Below, one piece after another: positions 20,919 through 33,309 of a DNA stretch of 64,000 nt. This stretch comes from Litsea cubeba. Taxonomy: Eukaryota > Streptophyta > Magnoliopsida > Laurales > Lauraceae. The notes beneath the pieces are model-generated. The model searched no databases. It had not been told where the DNA came from and saw only the letters and a list, made by a program, of their open reading frames with translations. The stretch is taken from positions 73,792,551-73,856,550 of the forward strand of contig CM022944.1 of NCBI GenBank assembly GCA_012931725.1, in the 5' to 3' direction. Each line of letters starts with the position of its first letter. Positions within the stretch are counted from its first letter, which is position 1. A program made the translations under genes and the position numbers.

Positions 20919-23646
20919 ACCCTATGCTAAACCTCGGCAACTGAGATGCCCTCTGATCAAACCTGACAGTGAGATGCACGGTCAACAACATTCTGATTCG
21001 ATTGAAGGCTTCGCACTGTTCCACATATCTGCTCGAAAACATACTTCTCTGACCAAACTAGAGTTCAACCATTCTTCTAATCATCCTTGGTGTCATCTGT
21101 CGTTCCTGTACTGGATCATTTCTTTTACTTACCTCTTCAATCACTGTCGGTCCAAGAAACTGCAAGTTCTGCCTCTTTCTATCACTTTGGAATTCTGTGC
21201 CTTAAGTCATTCAAAGCCGCACATAGTGCTCCCGATGCTTGTATGAAGATGTGATCGTAGACATGCCTTCACTGAAAAATCTTCATCCCGAAAAATTCTG
21301 AAATTTCCATATGTTTGCTCTAACTATGTTTCTCGAATGCATCATCAGCTTCTGGCCTCCAAGTATACCGTCAATCTTTTTTTGTTCTGAAATCACAAGC
21401 TCCAAATTTTATAGGTTGCTTGTCACTAACTTGGTCTACTACAACCCAGATGTCACACTACCATAAACCAGACGTTAAACTGCCATAACCCGCTGAGTTG
21501 TTCTGTGTCGAAACTTCACATGGCTTGCCTCTTCGGTTTTTCTCTTCGAGTTTTCTACCCTTGACATGTAGAGCCGACCTTGCAAATCCCATCTGTGTTC
21601 ACAACTCCATATTCCAAATCTTTCTGTGCTGCACTCAGAATTCCTACCCACATCTGATTTTATCGACTTGTTGCTCTTGACTTTCGGCTTGATACTATGT
21701 TATCAACAAAACATATCTGCCAATCTGGCATCATTCCCTGATAAGTTAAAACTTCCAATCCAAGTCTTGAATGATGTTGACTCTCTCGTAGATCGAACTT
21801 TGTTTCCAACTGAACCAGTACACCCCCTGACATCCATCAACCCTTCAATTCATACACCTCCAAACTCCAACCATAAGCTATTACAACTCATTCCATTTAA
21901 TACAAAACAAATCTTAAAATTTTAAACATAATGACTAAAAAGTCACTTAGTTGAATTTCATCATTTTAAAACATAATAGAGATTGAACCTCCAAATTGTC
22001 AAATAAAGCTTAATAAATAAAGTTTATCAAGGTTGAGTATGAAATAACATTATTCATTTTGAAATTCATATTTTCACAACCCAACAAATCATTGAAGTAC
22101 TCAACAAATTTTAAATCAAGATTTCAAAAATAAATCAGGTTCATATAGTATGACTATACATTAAACTTTGCGAAAATCTGCAAAAATCTGAGTGTTAGTT
22201 AGACACTATACCTTGTTGAAATCTGAACTTATTTGTTTATAAAAATCCTGTGGAAAAATCCAAACACATTTATTTATAAAAATCCTGCAGAAATCCAAAC
22301 ATAGTTGAATGTTAAAACAAATGCAGGAATCTACATATAATCTGAACACAAAAACCCCTAGGAAATTCATTTTACATAGCCAAAGAAAACAAATCAACGA
22401 AATAGAAATCTCACACCACACTTTGAAAAAGAAACACAATTTTTGAGTTACATGCTTTTAAAGACTAATTTATCCACTGGTCTCTACATTCCATCATTAA
22501 AAACATCCATCCATTTCTAACCAAACATATACAAGATTTTGAAATCTTTAAGGTTTTGAAATGTAGATGCCAACATTTAAGAAAATTAAAACAAGAGTAA
22601 AATTTCAAGATCATTGTAAAACAATATCTTAAGAAGATTAAACAAAAATCCGAAACACAAAACCTTATGAAAACAAAATCATGTGACTCATGAAAAGAGA
22701 ATGATGACATAGTTTATTTCAAGGATAAACCTTAAAGAAGAAACATAAATCCATTGTTTAAACACTGCAAGAATAAATCATAGACATTAAGGAAAAAAAC
22801 ATAACAAAGGATGAAAACATCACGAAAATCATTCTCACCAAGAAAAGGGACATCACCATAACTGAGGTATTCACTTGCATCTGCATGTTGTCCAATCCAA
22901 TACCCTGTAAGTCGGTAGAATTCCAAGGTTTCCTTTGCTGCCGAAAATTTTCTTGACTACAACTAACCATCCACTTGGTATTCCTGCTGAATCAACTACA
23001 CTGGCTAAGCTGCAAGTTACGGAAATTCTCAGCCAAAACTATGACAAGGCTCATTGAATCCGGAAAATCCCTGAGTTTCTTGTACTAACTTCTAGTCTTA
23101 CTAACTAAGAATCACTTCTCCCTTCATAAAAATCGACAACTAATGTGTCTCCTGCAGTCCTTCATCTTGGAAAGATGGTCTGAGTTCACCCAAAAACCAC
23201 ATTCACTTACCTTGGTACGCTGCATGATGATCTTCAATTAGCTGAGAGTGGATCTTCGAATATTACTCAAGTCCTACTTTGGCGGACAAACGCACATGTC
23301 TTCTCTCATTAACCGCAATGAAGATGCTGAAGGCTGAAAGTCTGCCGATGTTCTCCGAAAACAACATACTAAGTCCACAGGGTTCTCAGTCTCCGACACA
23401 AGCACAGACAAAATACACTGAACAAGAGTATGGAGACTTTAAATTCTCCATCACTAAGGAGGAAATTCGGTCATCCAAGTCTCCTAACAACAAGAACAAA
23501 AAGGAAAGACAAGCAAAGTCTCCCGAACTGAAAGAAAAGCAGACTCAAACCCCAAAGAAACAAGGACACGAGAAAACAAATCGACACAATCTAACGAATC
23601 CTCACCACACGTCTTAATGTCTCTAGAGTATTTTATTTCCTAGAAA
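20919..23646 (-). mobile_element. internal region of element Y' (non-autonomous, chromovirus-like), left end lost
   Basis: It aligns along its length with the internal region of Y (46971-50066): for example CCTCGGCAACTGAGAT near 20935 and 47060, and the segment around 22985 and 49385. I found no Gag, protease, RT, RNase H or integrase motif on either strand; all frames are short. The left LTR of Y' is missing, because the Tat LTR of V abuts the internal region at 20918/20919. It is therefore the 5' part (in minus orientation) of a broken element. Confidence 0.7.
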
Positions 23647-23665
23647 CTAACCAGCTCTAAAACCA
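23647..23665 (-). promoter_or_regulatory. primer binding site of Y'
   Basis: The minus strand reads TGGTTTTAGAGCTGGTTAG, a mutated form of the Y site TGGTATTAGAGCTGGTTAG at 50067-50085, three bases from the LTR end. It matches the initiator tRNA-Met type. Confidence 0.65.
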
Positions 23666-23668
23666 ATC

Positions 23669-26600
23669 TGTCACACCCTGAAACTGGGCCCTGCAGCGAT
23701 CCGATCTCGGGATGCGAAATTTTGGAATAAATTTGAAACTTTTGTTATATTTCCCAAGATCCGCGTGAATGAGGATAATCAAATTCCATCACGATCAGAG
23801 TATATTTTCGCGGAAGCTAAACATGGTGTTACGACTCGGAATCCGAGGCCATCGGGTTTCGTGTCGCACGCAACCAATATCATAAAGCCATCATGAGAGC
23901 AGGCTGGCACAAACATAAATCATAACACACTGAGCTGGCAGTAACAGGACTATTTAATTTCCCACCTATTCAAATTACAATTAACAAATGTCTTAATTAC
24001 AAACCCAAGAAAAAGGCAAACAAAGCCATACAACTAAACCACTAAGTGACATACTACCCCAAGTGGTATTACGAGCTCCGGTGCCAAACTTGACATCTAT
24101 ATGACATCAAAAAGGCAGCCTCTCACGTCAGACCGGCGGCTCCACCGCCTCCTCCGATTAAACACCTAAAAACAGAAAGAGAGGAAACTGACACCAAACA
24201 AACAGGGTCAGACACGACGGTCTGGCAAGCAAATAAACAAGTAATGTGAAACAAAAGGACAATCATAAAACCTTACGGAATCATTGTAAAACCGATTAAA
24301 GAGTCTAAACAATAATAGCATTAAAGCATGATGAAATGATCGAAAGACTGAACATAAATATCAAAGCAAATAAATGGACAGATCCTGAGCATAAATGTCT
24401 TGAAAAGATAATAGCCTGCATAAAACATTTAATAATTGGAAATACATTTAAAATCCTGAATAAGAGTGGCAATACGATAAAAGATCAGTTTCATAACATT
24501 AACAAAATTCAAAGAATATAATGAGTATAAACAAATAAGAATCATAAAACAAAATAATAATAGATAAAACATTGGCAACCACACATAGCTATATTCTCCT
24601 ATTACCGAAGTAACAAGAGCAGACAGAACCGTAGCCACTACACGTGGGACCGGAAATAGAATCAGAACCATAGCCATACAAATGGGACCGGCAGATCAAA
24701 ATCAGAACCGTAGCCACTACACGTGGGACCGGCAGATAGGAACCGTTGCTATGGTCGGTATAGACAGAATCCAAACTGCAGCTGGCGGACAAATTAAAGA
24801 TCCCAAGCTGGGTGATCAGCCCGACAAGGTGACCTAAGCCTAGTGGTGCCTTTAGTTTTGAAGACTCGAACCGATACAAATCAAACCATAGTAATGCCTT
24901 TGGCTCATGGGCTCACACTACAAAGCTCTGGCCCCATCTTGCCTCGAAGTTTTATTTTTGAAATCATAGTCTCTTTGGCTCATGGGCTCGCACTACAAAG
25001 CTCTGGCCCCGTCTTGCCTCGAGGTTTTGTTTTCAAAATACTAGTCTTATCAAAATAATAGTCTCATCGAAGAAATCCTGAATGTGGCGAACCACTCCAA
25101 TCTCCTTTCAAATCGATTCGGAGAAAACATACGAATTCCATGGTAAACTGCCCAAATACACATCAAAGTGATTTGTATAAAATCACACGATCACTCCTTT
25201 AGAATATGGAAAACCACATGATTTTATAACAACTCACCGATGCTATTTAAATTAGTTCACCGAGGAATACAAATACAAATACCTTCTCTGACTTGAAATG
25301 GAATGGATAGTGGAGAATGACTTAATGACTTACCAAGGAACCATCTCAATACACATTTAACCTTTAAACATTGATTAATAAAGAGTATGTTTGATGCCAA
25401 TGAAAATCCACAACATTTAATTGATAAAGTGCGTATTGAGACTTAAAAGATTCCCGGGTAACTTCACATACGTCCATTCTCTCATTGTTCCCATTCCCAT
25501 TTCACAATTCCAAATATCACAATTAACCTCAAACTTTCATGGGCTCTTAGGCATAAAAAGAGAGATTAATGGGCCTCAAAACAAATAGGATAGATGGGGT
25601 GAAATGGGCCTAAAACAGGTTTATAAATGACCCACAAACCATCCCAAACAGGCCCCAAGAAAAGTCCAGAAGAACAGCTCCAACAGTCACAGAAACGGGC
25701 CCTGGACAGGTCTGGGCTCGCTCGAGCGACCCAGGGCCCGCTCGAGCGAAGCCCAGACAGAACCTGGTCCGCTCGAGCGGCCCACTGGGTCGCTCGAGCG
25801 GACTGGGCCCTGTCCAGTCCGCTGGAAGTGCAGATTTGCACTTCCTCTTTCCTTTTCTGATTTTTTTCTTTCTTCATCCTTTCTCACATGTTTCCATACT
25901 TCCTTGAGCTTCTCATACTAATTTAAATCCATCAAACACCTCCACACACTAAATTATATGCCATTCCATCAAACAAAATCAAGTGCAAACATAATCTCCT
26001 TCATTCATTAAGATACAAAAGGTTCTTGGAACAAAAATAGTTGATCTATGGAAGATGAATCCAAGAACATAAACATTCAAAAATATGGATTTCAAAGAAG
26101 ATACATATAAAACATTGCATAAACATAATAACATCAAACCATGGTGTGAAAGAGAGAGAGATATTTAAAGAAGAAATTCACAAAACCATGCATATTAAAC
26201 AATCACCATTATTAGCTGAATATTCACTTGCCTTGGGTCAAGAGGAGATGCAAATCACCCTAAGATGGTCCTCTTATAGTCCCAAGCTCCAAAATCACAA
26301 AACCCCCAAAATAGCTTAAGAAGAAACCCAAGAAAATCAATCCATTGCAAATCTCAAGGAAAGTCTTTGCATATATGAGAAAGATACTCCAAAGGGTTTG
26401 AGAAACCAAGATCTCATGAAAGGAAAACCATTGCTAACCTTTGGTAGCTCAAACAAAGAAGAAGGGCTTGAAAGATGGAATTGCTAACCTTTGGTAGCTC
26501 AAACAAAGAAGAAGGGCTTGAAAGATGGATCTTCTCTAGCTCAAATCTCTTAAAAATGGCATCTAAGGGAAGTTTGGAAGATGGAGAAGAAGATGAGGAG

Positions 26601-27235
26601 ATCATCCTCCATTTGGCCTTCAAGAAACAAACTTGCAAGATGAGAGAGGAAGTGGCTGGGAGAGAAAACCCTACGCAGCCCCCATGTTGCTGGAAAATGA
26701 AAATGGGAAGAAGAAGAAGAACCCATTGGTGGTTTTATAAAGGTTAAGTGGGCTGGGCCCCATGGGACCCAAACTTACAAAGGCTGAAACTAACATTTGT
26801 GTGTCCCGAATGAGATCGACGAAGAAGACAAAAATGATCAGCGAAATTTCTACAAGTATATTTTCCCCAAATTCTGAAATTTTCAAAACTCATGGACAAA
26901 TTTAGTGTGAAAAGTCAGTTTTGCCCTTTTTTTTCGAAAAACGCATTTTTGTCATCAAATCATAATGGTCAAAACATGAAATTTGTTGAACTTAATGAGA
27001 TGAGTCAAAACACACCAAATTCGGAATTTTTTTAGAAATCAAAAGTAATTTCTCATAAAAATACATATCATATGGACCGGGTCAAACCAAAGTCAACGGT
27101 CTTCAAAATCTCCAAGGCTATGGAAAAAATCTAGTCAAACTCAAAAACAAAGTCAAACCAACTCAAATCTCACTTAACAAGTTAAACCATGATTAAAATA
27201 ATACTAAACAAAAGAACTGGGGGTCGGGATCTTAC
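23669..27235 (-). repeat. 5' LTR of Y', about 3.57 kb
   Basis: Begins TGTCACACCC and ends GGTCGGGATCTTAC on the plus strand, so TGTAAGA-like start in element orientation; the final A seems mutated to T. It is more diverged from the two Y LTRs than those are from each other. Landmarks: tandem GTAGCCACTACACGTGGGAC units (24630-24730), a duplicated 70-bp block with TTTGGCTCATGGGCTC (24899-25030), four CGCTCGAGCG palindromes (25719-25800), a private 50-bp duplication at 26433-26530, and a minus-strand TATA CCTTTATAAAACC at 26732-26744. It interrupts the PMD gene fragment W at 27236. Confidence 0.85.
25719..25800. repeat. four CGCTCGAGCG palindromes in LTR Y'
   Basis: Perfect 10-bp palindromes at 25719-25728, 25739-25748, 25770-25779 (extended to CCGCTCGAGCGG, 25769-25780) and 25791-25800. 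The same cluster is found in the Y LTRs at 45501-45582 (last copy decayed) and 52085-52166 (second copy decayed). Confidence 0.95.
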
Positions 27236-30200
27236 TAGTATGTTGAGAGAAATCTTGAAGAGTGTGACTCCCTCAACAGAGATGAGATGAAGCAGCGACT
27301 AATCGCTCTCAAGAATGAAGAATTCTATGAGATTATGGTAAGCAATCGTCCTTGGGTGATGGACGATCATAGGGTTTTTCCCAAGCCTACTTTCTTCTTT
27401 GGTGATGCAGTCCCTTACGACGTGACATACCAAATGTTTTCAGTTCTCTTACACTGCTGGTGGTGAAGAGAAAACTATTGTTAGCCGGTCGACGTTTGAT
27501 CATACCATCTCGATCATGAGCCTTTCTCCCACGTGCCCTAAGAGGGAAGATCCTCCAAGTTGGGTGAAAAGGATAAATGTGATCAAGACTGGGGTTTTTG
27601 TTGGCGGTCCTCCTGGATATATGGAGAAGTCGCCCTGCCGACATGGATATATTAATGTTGGCTATGGCTACCAGGGCTCGGATTATCCGTTGGTTAATTT
27701 GAAATCGGTGGCCCTTGACATTTTCAGCGGTGACGGCAGCAATTGGGTGAAGCCTTTTCGGCTTCATGGCCGTTTCAATGCTGACTCCTAGTGGAAGTCG
27801 TGGACTGATTGTGTCCTGCTGATTGGTGGCGCCATTTTGAAGAAAGCTGAAAATTTTTGACACGGTCCGTGCCTTTAGGGGAACCGTGATATTTTCCGAC
27901 GAGGCCTTCATGGCTATGTTGGAGTCATTCCTTCCACAAACCAATACCTTCGTTGTCACGAATGGCGGAATTTTTGACACGGTCCGTGCCTTTAGGGAAA
28001 CCGTGATCTTTTCTGACGAGGCCTTCATGGCTATGTTGGAGTCATTCCTTCCACAAACCAATACCTTCGTTGTCACGAATGGTGAGATTGGTTTCTCTTT
28101 GAAGGAGCTGAACGCCATTACTGTGTTGCCTATCCTTGGCAAACTCTATGAGGAGTTTATGCCTATTGACAACGTCCTTGAGGAGCAGTCAGAGGAGTTT
28201 AGGCTCCTGTACTTCCAGCTTATCGCCTTCTATGGTTTTTTGAAGGAGGAGGAAGGCTCGAAAGTGAGATCCAGCAGTTGGAAGAGTTTTGGCTCTTCGT
28301 TCCCTAACTTCTTTGACAGTAGGGAATCTTCTGATAGCATGACCCGGGAAGCCAGGGCTCAGGATCCGGGTTGGAAGAAGACTTCAGCCAAGTAAGAAGA
28401 GTTGAGCGGTTTTTTTGCGAGCGCAGATGCCATTTGCTCTGACATTGCACTACGAAGAGATCTCGCTATTTACTTATTGGCTAGGTGAGGCTGTATTTGC
28501 TGGAGGAGATGGAACGCATATCTGGCCGCATTGTATTTTTTTTTGGCTTATCAGATGGCATTTGGAGAGCGGCTTGCTTTAGTGCCTACTCTTTACTCTT
28601 ACTTGTGTACCGAACTATAGGCTGTTGCTTTTTTTTTTGTTCGGTTTAGGCTTCCCATGAATAGGGTATTTTCAGCCCACATCTTTTATTCGTGGTATGC
28701 ATACCACTGTCCTGGCTTCCATCGGCTGGGTGCTACACAAGATGATGATCCTCTCATGATTCGATTGGAATAGGGTAAAGCCGTGCTCGAATCACTTTTG
28801 TTCGCCAGCATGAGGATCCGACGGTTCAGGGACGTCGAGATGGGGCAGTCTTCAATGAAGCTTTCTCCGGAGTTACGGAAGAAGGCTTTCGATTTTGGTG
28901 CCTCCCGTGATTCTACCAGAGCGGGGTCGGGAAGGCATTATTCCTTGACTAATGTAGAGAAGGAGTGGCTTTTTAGCATACGTGTCGGCACGATGGTGTA
29001 CCGTAGACATCTTTTCGTCGACATCCAGCCGTATGTGCCTTCTCGCTTTGCGATATAGTTGGGCTTTTCTCAAGGCGTTGTTGGAGCGCCTTCAAGCATG
29101 GTGAAACACTTTGGAGGTTTGCAGGACGGGAGAAATGCATGGGCTTTCTATAGTGCTGAAAACACTACTGCCATGATTTCCTATCCTGTATTGTCAACAT
29201 CCCAGACTACCGTTTTCGTGAAGTGGTTCGCGGAGAGCTTTTTGGCATACCGAGGGCTTTCCACGAAGGAGCTTGATGTGAAGCTGTCTTCTGGAATAGG
29301 TATTGGAAAGTTGGATGGCGTCCGGCGAGAGGAAGTCTTGGCCTTCCTTTCTGGAGAGAAGCACAAGATAGGCTTTCTCGGTGACCAAGGCGTCATCGGT
29401 TCTGAAGCTATGAAGTACCTGATGAGGCCTTAGAGCAACTAGAACAGGAGGAAGCTGAGCTTGATGGTTGGATGCAAGTGGCAAAGAGGCGAGCTTCCGT
29501 GGAGTCCACTGGGAAGAGACAACCATCCAGTGAGGAGTCAAGTGGGAAACCTAACTCTGACAGTGGGGCAAGTTCTTCTAGAAAGCAAGCCCGCAGAAGC
29601 AAGAGGAAGAGGAGTCATCGTCGCAGCAAGGGGCAACACGAAGACTCTCCTAATATGGAAGTTCCTCTTGCTATTGATGAGGAGGTGCCAGAGAATGCTG
29701 ACGAGCATCCTAAAAAGAGGAGCCGAGAAGAAGAGACCGTGGATGAAGGTTCATTTCTTTCTCTTTCTCTTTCCGCTCCTTTCATAGGATTTTTCCATTT
29801 TCTGATTTGCTTTCTATTTCTGCTTTTCTTTTTTTTTTTAGCAGAAGAAGAAGACTTGGCGATACCTGAGGTTTCGACCGATGAGGCGGTGACAGATCCT
29901 GTGGAGCACCTGAAGAAGAATCAAGGGACTCTGGAGTGAGTCCAGAATCTCCAATTTGTTATAACTTTTTTTGCTTTTTTTTTTGTGTCTGTGACTTGAT
30001 TTGCTAACATTCTTCTTGTCAGCTGACTTGCCACAGGATTTCGATGACTTTGAACCATCGATTGACGCAAATGTTGATGATGCTTTCGATGAGTTCATGG
30101 AGGAAGAAAGTGTTCCTGCCAGTCGTCGAAGAAGGTACTTCATAGTAATAACCCTAATAATGTCTTTTAAACAAGATCATATTCATACCTTTTTGTGTTT

Positions 30201-30393
30201 CATTGGCAGGGTTTGAAGTGACAAAAGAGAATCCATCGCTTTCTTCAGAAATAGAGCAAGGGAATCTGAAGGTAAAGACTCCTACAACCAATTCTGACAC
30301 GGCAGAGGCGAGAACTCGTGATGAGATTTCTTCCCCGGTGGCTCCAATTGGAAAGAGTTCTTTTGTTACTCTTCCAATGGGGCATGATATAAG
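27236..30393 (+). pseudogene. plant mobile domain (PMD) gene fragment W, antisense gene of a Tat element
   Basis: This is a second copy of the gene at 55323-59939, starting part-way into its exon 2 and ending in exon 5, where LTR X begins. It keeps the PMD-like motifs NTFVVTNGEIGFSLKELNAI and LPILGKLYEEF and the RVGTMVYRRHLFVDIQPYV region. Introns are visible at about 29749-29844, 29958-30022 and 30135-30209, each with GT...AG ends and matching those of the other copy. It is dead: in-frame stops near 27789, 28392, 28771 and 29056, frameshifts near 27440 and 29410, and a 117-bp duplication at 27854-28087. The molecular role of retroelement-borne PMD proteins is not known. Confidence 0.85.
27854..28087 (+). 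repeat. in-frame 117-bp tandem duplication inside the PMD domain
   Basis: The stretch from TTTTTGACACGGTCCG to CACGAATGG occurs twice, 117 bp apart (27854 and 27971), with only a few substitutions between copies. It duplicates 39 codons, including the ESFLPQTNTFVVTN motif, without shifting the frame. The other copy of the gene (56765-56890) has it once. Confidence 0.9.
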
Positions 30394-32412
30394 TGATGGA
30401 CCGCGCATTCTGCTCGGTTCTACCGAGGCCGGCGGACGTGGGAGTCCGTTGGGTCCGACCTTTTCGTAACCGGGGGGCAAAAGCGGGCACCAATTTTTTT
30501 TTGTGCGGGTGTGCCAGATTTTCTATTTTTACTTGGAATTGCAAGTGGTGATCCGGAGATTGACCTTCGCAAGTAAAAAGAAAATCAACTTCTTTCAAGT
30601 TTCCATTGCACATATATTTAAGAAAAGGGACATTTTTCTTGATTTCTCGTGAAAGGCGATTTTTTTTTGGCATTTATAGCTAGTTTTTGGTGTTTATAGC
30701 CGATTTTTGGCGTTTATAGCCGATTTTGACATTTATAGCCGATTTTGGCGTTTATAGCCGATTTACAATTCTTATCAATAATGAAAGACAAGAGTTGTGA
30801 TTTTTGTCTCTTTAGAAAAATACAAAATACAATGAAAAGCAAGAAAAGGAGGATCTAACTTCTCAGGAGGTTGTGGGGGACTCGTTCAGATTGACAGTCG
30901 CAAGCCATGTGTGGACTTTGCCATCATCCATGCAGATGAGAATAGAGGATGCTCTTGATTCACTTGGCTTGGCTATAACCTCAGGTTTTTAGAGGACAAA
31001 GACTAAGATGAGGTCCTATGTCCAATAAAAAGCTAAGTAGACAGGCTGAAAAGCCACGTCTAAGCCATTGGAGGCAGAAGGAGAAGGTAAGGACCTTGGG
31101 GGGCACCTTGTAGTGGTGGCCGGTGCAGAACTTCAGTAGAGTTTTCTTTATTCTTTCTCTCGGATTTTCTGTGCTTTTTTCTGAACTGGGATGTGATGTC
31201 TGTGTCTGATCTCTGGAAGTTGCTTGATTTTTTCCGATATGGATTTCTTTGGAGTGCTCTCCTATTTATAGGCTCTTGGTAGCCATTTAGGAGAGTTTAT
31301 GGGCTTTAATCGTCATTAAGCCGCATAATGGGAGGAGTTACAAGGTTTAATTCCTTTATTTCATAACTCCTGGGCCTTGGCTTCTGATTGGCTAGTGGAG
31401 ATTGAGGGCATTTAATCGCCATGATGGGAGGAGTTTCATGGGTTAAATGCCATGAATCAATTGACTTGTAACCCCCGGATGCTTGCTTCTGATTGGGTCA
31501 TCCAAAGAAATGAATTAATGACTGCAATAAAGCTAGTTAATTAATCGCATTAAGTGGTCATCGAGCAATTGAAGAGTCGCGGGCCGTGCCGCATCTTTTT
31601 AGATTCTTCTGGCGATGATCATCGATGGATCATCATGTAGATCTACATCGGATGACCATGTGACTTCAGGTATTGGTTGCCAACAGCGGGTCCGTGCCAT
31701 CTGTCCTGTCGATTTCTCGATCGGTCGGGTAGAAAGCACACTTTTTTGGATGACCGGTTGGCGATCAATGTTGATTTTGATACTCTGGAAGATTGACCCT
31801 TGATTTTGACGGATGTTGAAGGTTTTAGTGTCTCAAAAAGTGTGAATTTTGGAAAATCCCAGGAGTCGGAAGCTTCGAATCGAGAAAAACGACGAAAAAT
31901 GGGCCTTCCGGGTACGAACCCGGCGATTTCGGGCTCCATGGTCACCGGCGATCATGGGCCAGGGTCGCGGGGGTCTGCAACCCTGGGGGGGAATTTTCCC
32001 CTTTTGTCCCTTTTTGCGGCCGTTTTTGATGTTTTTCGATTCTTTTTTCTACTGTATTCTTTCTTGACATTTTTTATCATTTATTGGCCTGATTTCCATG
32101 TAGAAAACTTGACGAGAATCCTTGCATTTTGGAGTGCAAATTTTCCAATTTTCCGGGAAAGCCGAAGACTTTGTCGCGTAGAGCTGCCGATTTTCCATCA
32201 GAAGCTGAAACTGGGTCAAACGATGTCGGAATGACCTAAAATTTGGGGTGAAGCCTCCTGAATAATAAATAAGACAAACCATAGGCTTTTGTTTAAGTTT
32301 TGAAGTCGTTTGGGGTCCTATCGTCGTAGACTTGTTTTTTTCGCGGGGGGGATGTCGCGCTTTGATGTGCGGTCAACCGGTGTCCGATTGACTTGAAATT
32401 TGACAGGGAACC
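30394..32412 (-). repeat. 3' LTR of Tat element X, first part (copy C)
   Basis: Starts TGATGGACCGCGC and matches copy B until ACAGGGAACC at 32412, where element Y begins. The remaining ~590 bp resume at 53547. It has five to six 19-bp minisatellite units (30669-30763), more than any other copy, and a TATA box at 31261-31274. The five bases to its left, ATAAG (30389-30393), are the predicted target duplication of X; the partner lies beyond the right edge of the window. Confidence 0.9.
32408..32412. repeat. target-site duplication GAACC, left side of Y
   Basis: GAACC ends the first part of LTR X and is repeated at 53542-53546 directly after the Y terminus TCTTACA. Joining the two flanks restores the Tat LTR sequence with one GAACC. 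Confidence 0.95.
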
Positions 32413-33309
32413 TGCCACACCCAGAAACCGGGCCCTGCAGTGATCCGACCTTGGGATGCGAAATCTTGGGATTAATTTAAAACTTTTTCTTTCCAAAGAT
32501 CTGCTTGAATGAGGATAATAAAATTCCATCACGATCAGAATATATTTTCGCAGAAGCAAATCATGGTGTTGCGACCCGGAGTCCGTTTCCGTGTCGCACT
32601 CAACCAATATCATAAAGCCATCACACAAGCAGGCTGGTACAAATCATAAATCATGGAATACCGAGCTGGCAGTAACAGGACTATTCATTTCCCACATATT
32701 CAAGTTACAATACACAAGTTTCTTAATTACAAATCCCAGTGAAAAAGCCTAACAAAGCCATACGAAAATAAACAACTAAATAAAATGCTACCCCAATTGA
32801 TATTACGAACTCCGGTGCCAAACTTGACATCTATATGACATTAAAGGTAGCCTCTCGCGTCAGACCGACGGCTCAACCGCCTCCTCCGATCAAACACCTA
32901 AAAAGGGGAAAAGAAAGAGTCCTGGCACCAAACAAAGGGAGTCAGACACGACGGTCTGGCAGGCAAAATTCAGATAATATGAAAAACATTATGAAAACAT
33001 TTTAAATACATTTTAGAGTTCTAAACATAAATAATGATGAAATAAAGGAACGATTCCTAAATCATCAACAACATCGAAGAAATGCATTTAAGATCTGAAC
33101 ATAAGAACCAATGAAATAAGTACCCTTTTTTTATTCTTTTTCAATTTCAAATAATAGAACAGCTTCGAATAAATGCAATGACAGATCCCAATAAAATATA
33201 ATGAAGTGAATAAATCAATAATGTACAAATAAATTAGTGACATTCAACGAATCAAGAACAAATGAATAAATCAATAGAAATTGAACAGAAAACATTGGCA
33301 AACCACATA
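32413..33309 (-). repeat. 3' LTR of Y, first part
   Basis: Starts TGCCACACCCAGAAACC (one base off the TGTCACACCC of the other copies) and runs in parallel with 50090-51001. It stops at ACATA (33305-33309), where Tat element Z is inserted, and resumes at 44420. Confidence 0.9.
33305..33309. repeat. target-site duplication ACATA, left side of Z
   Basis: ACATA precedes the Z terminus TGATGGACC at 33310 and is repeated at 44415-44419 after GTGTCAACA. The uninterrupted version is seen at about 50994-51005 in the other Y LTR (ACCACATAAAGCTATATTC). Confidence 0.95.

Noticed and set aside
27387..28142. Minus-strand frames of 251 codons here and 240 codons at 56209-56931
   Set aside because: They are complementary to the PMD exon 2; the plus-strand frame has the conserved motifs, and the minus frames show only the mirrored codon pattern.
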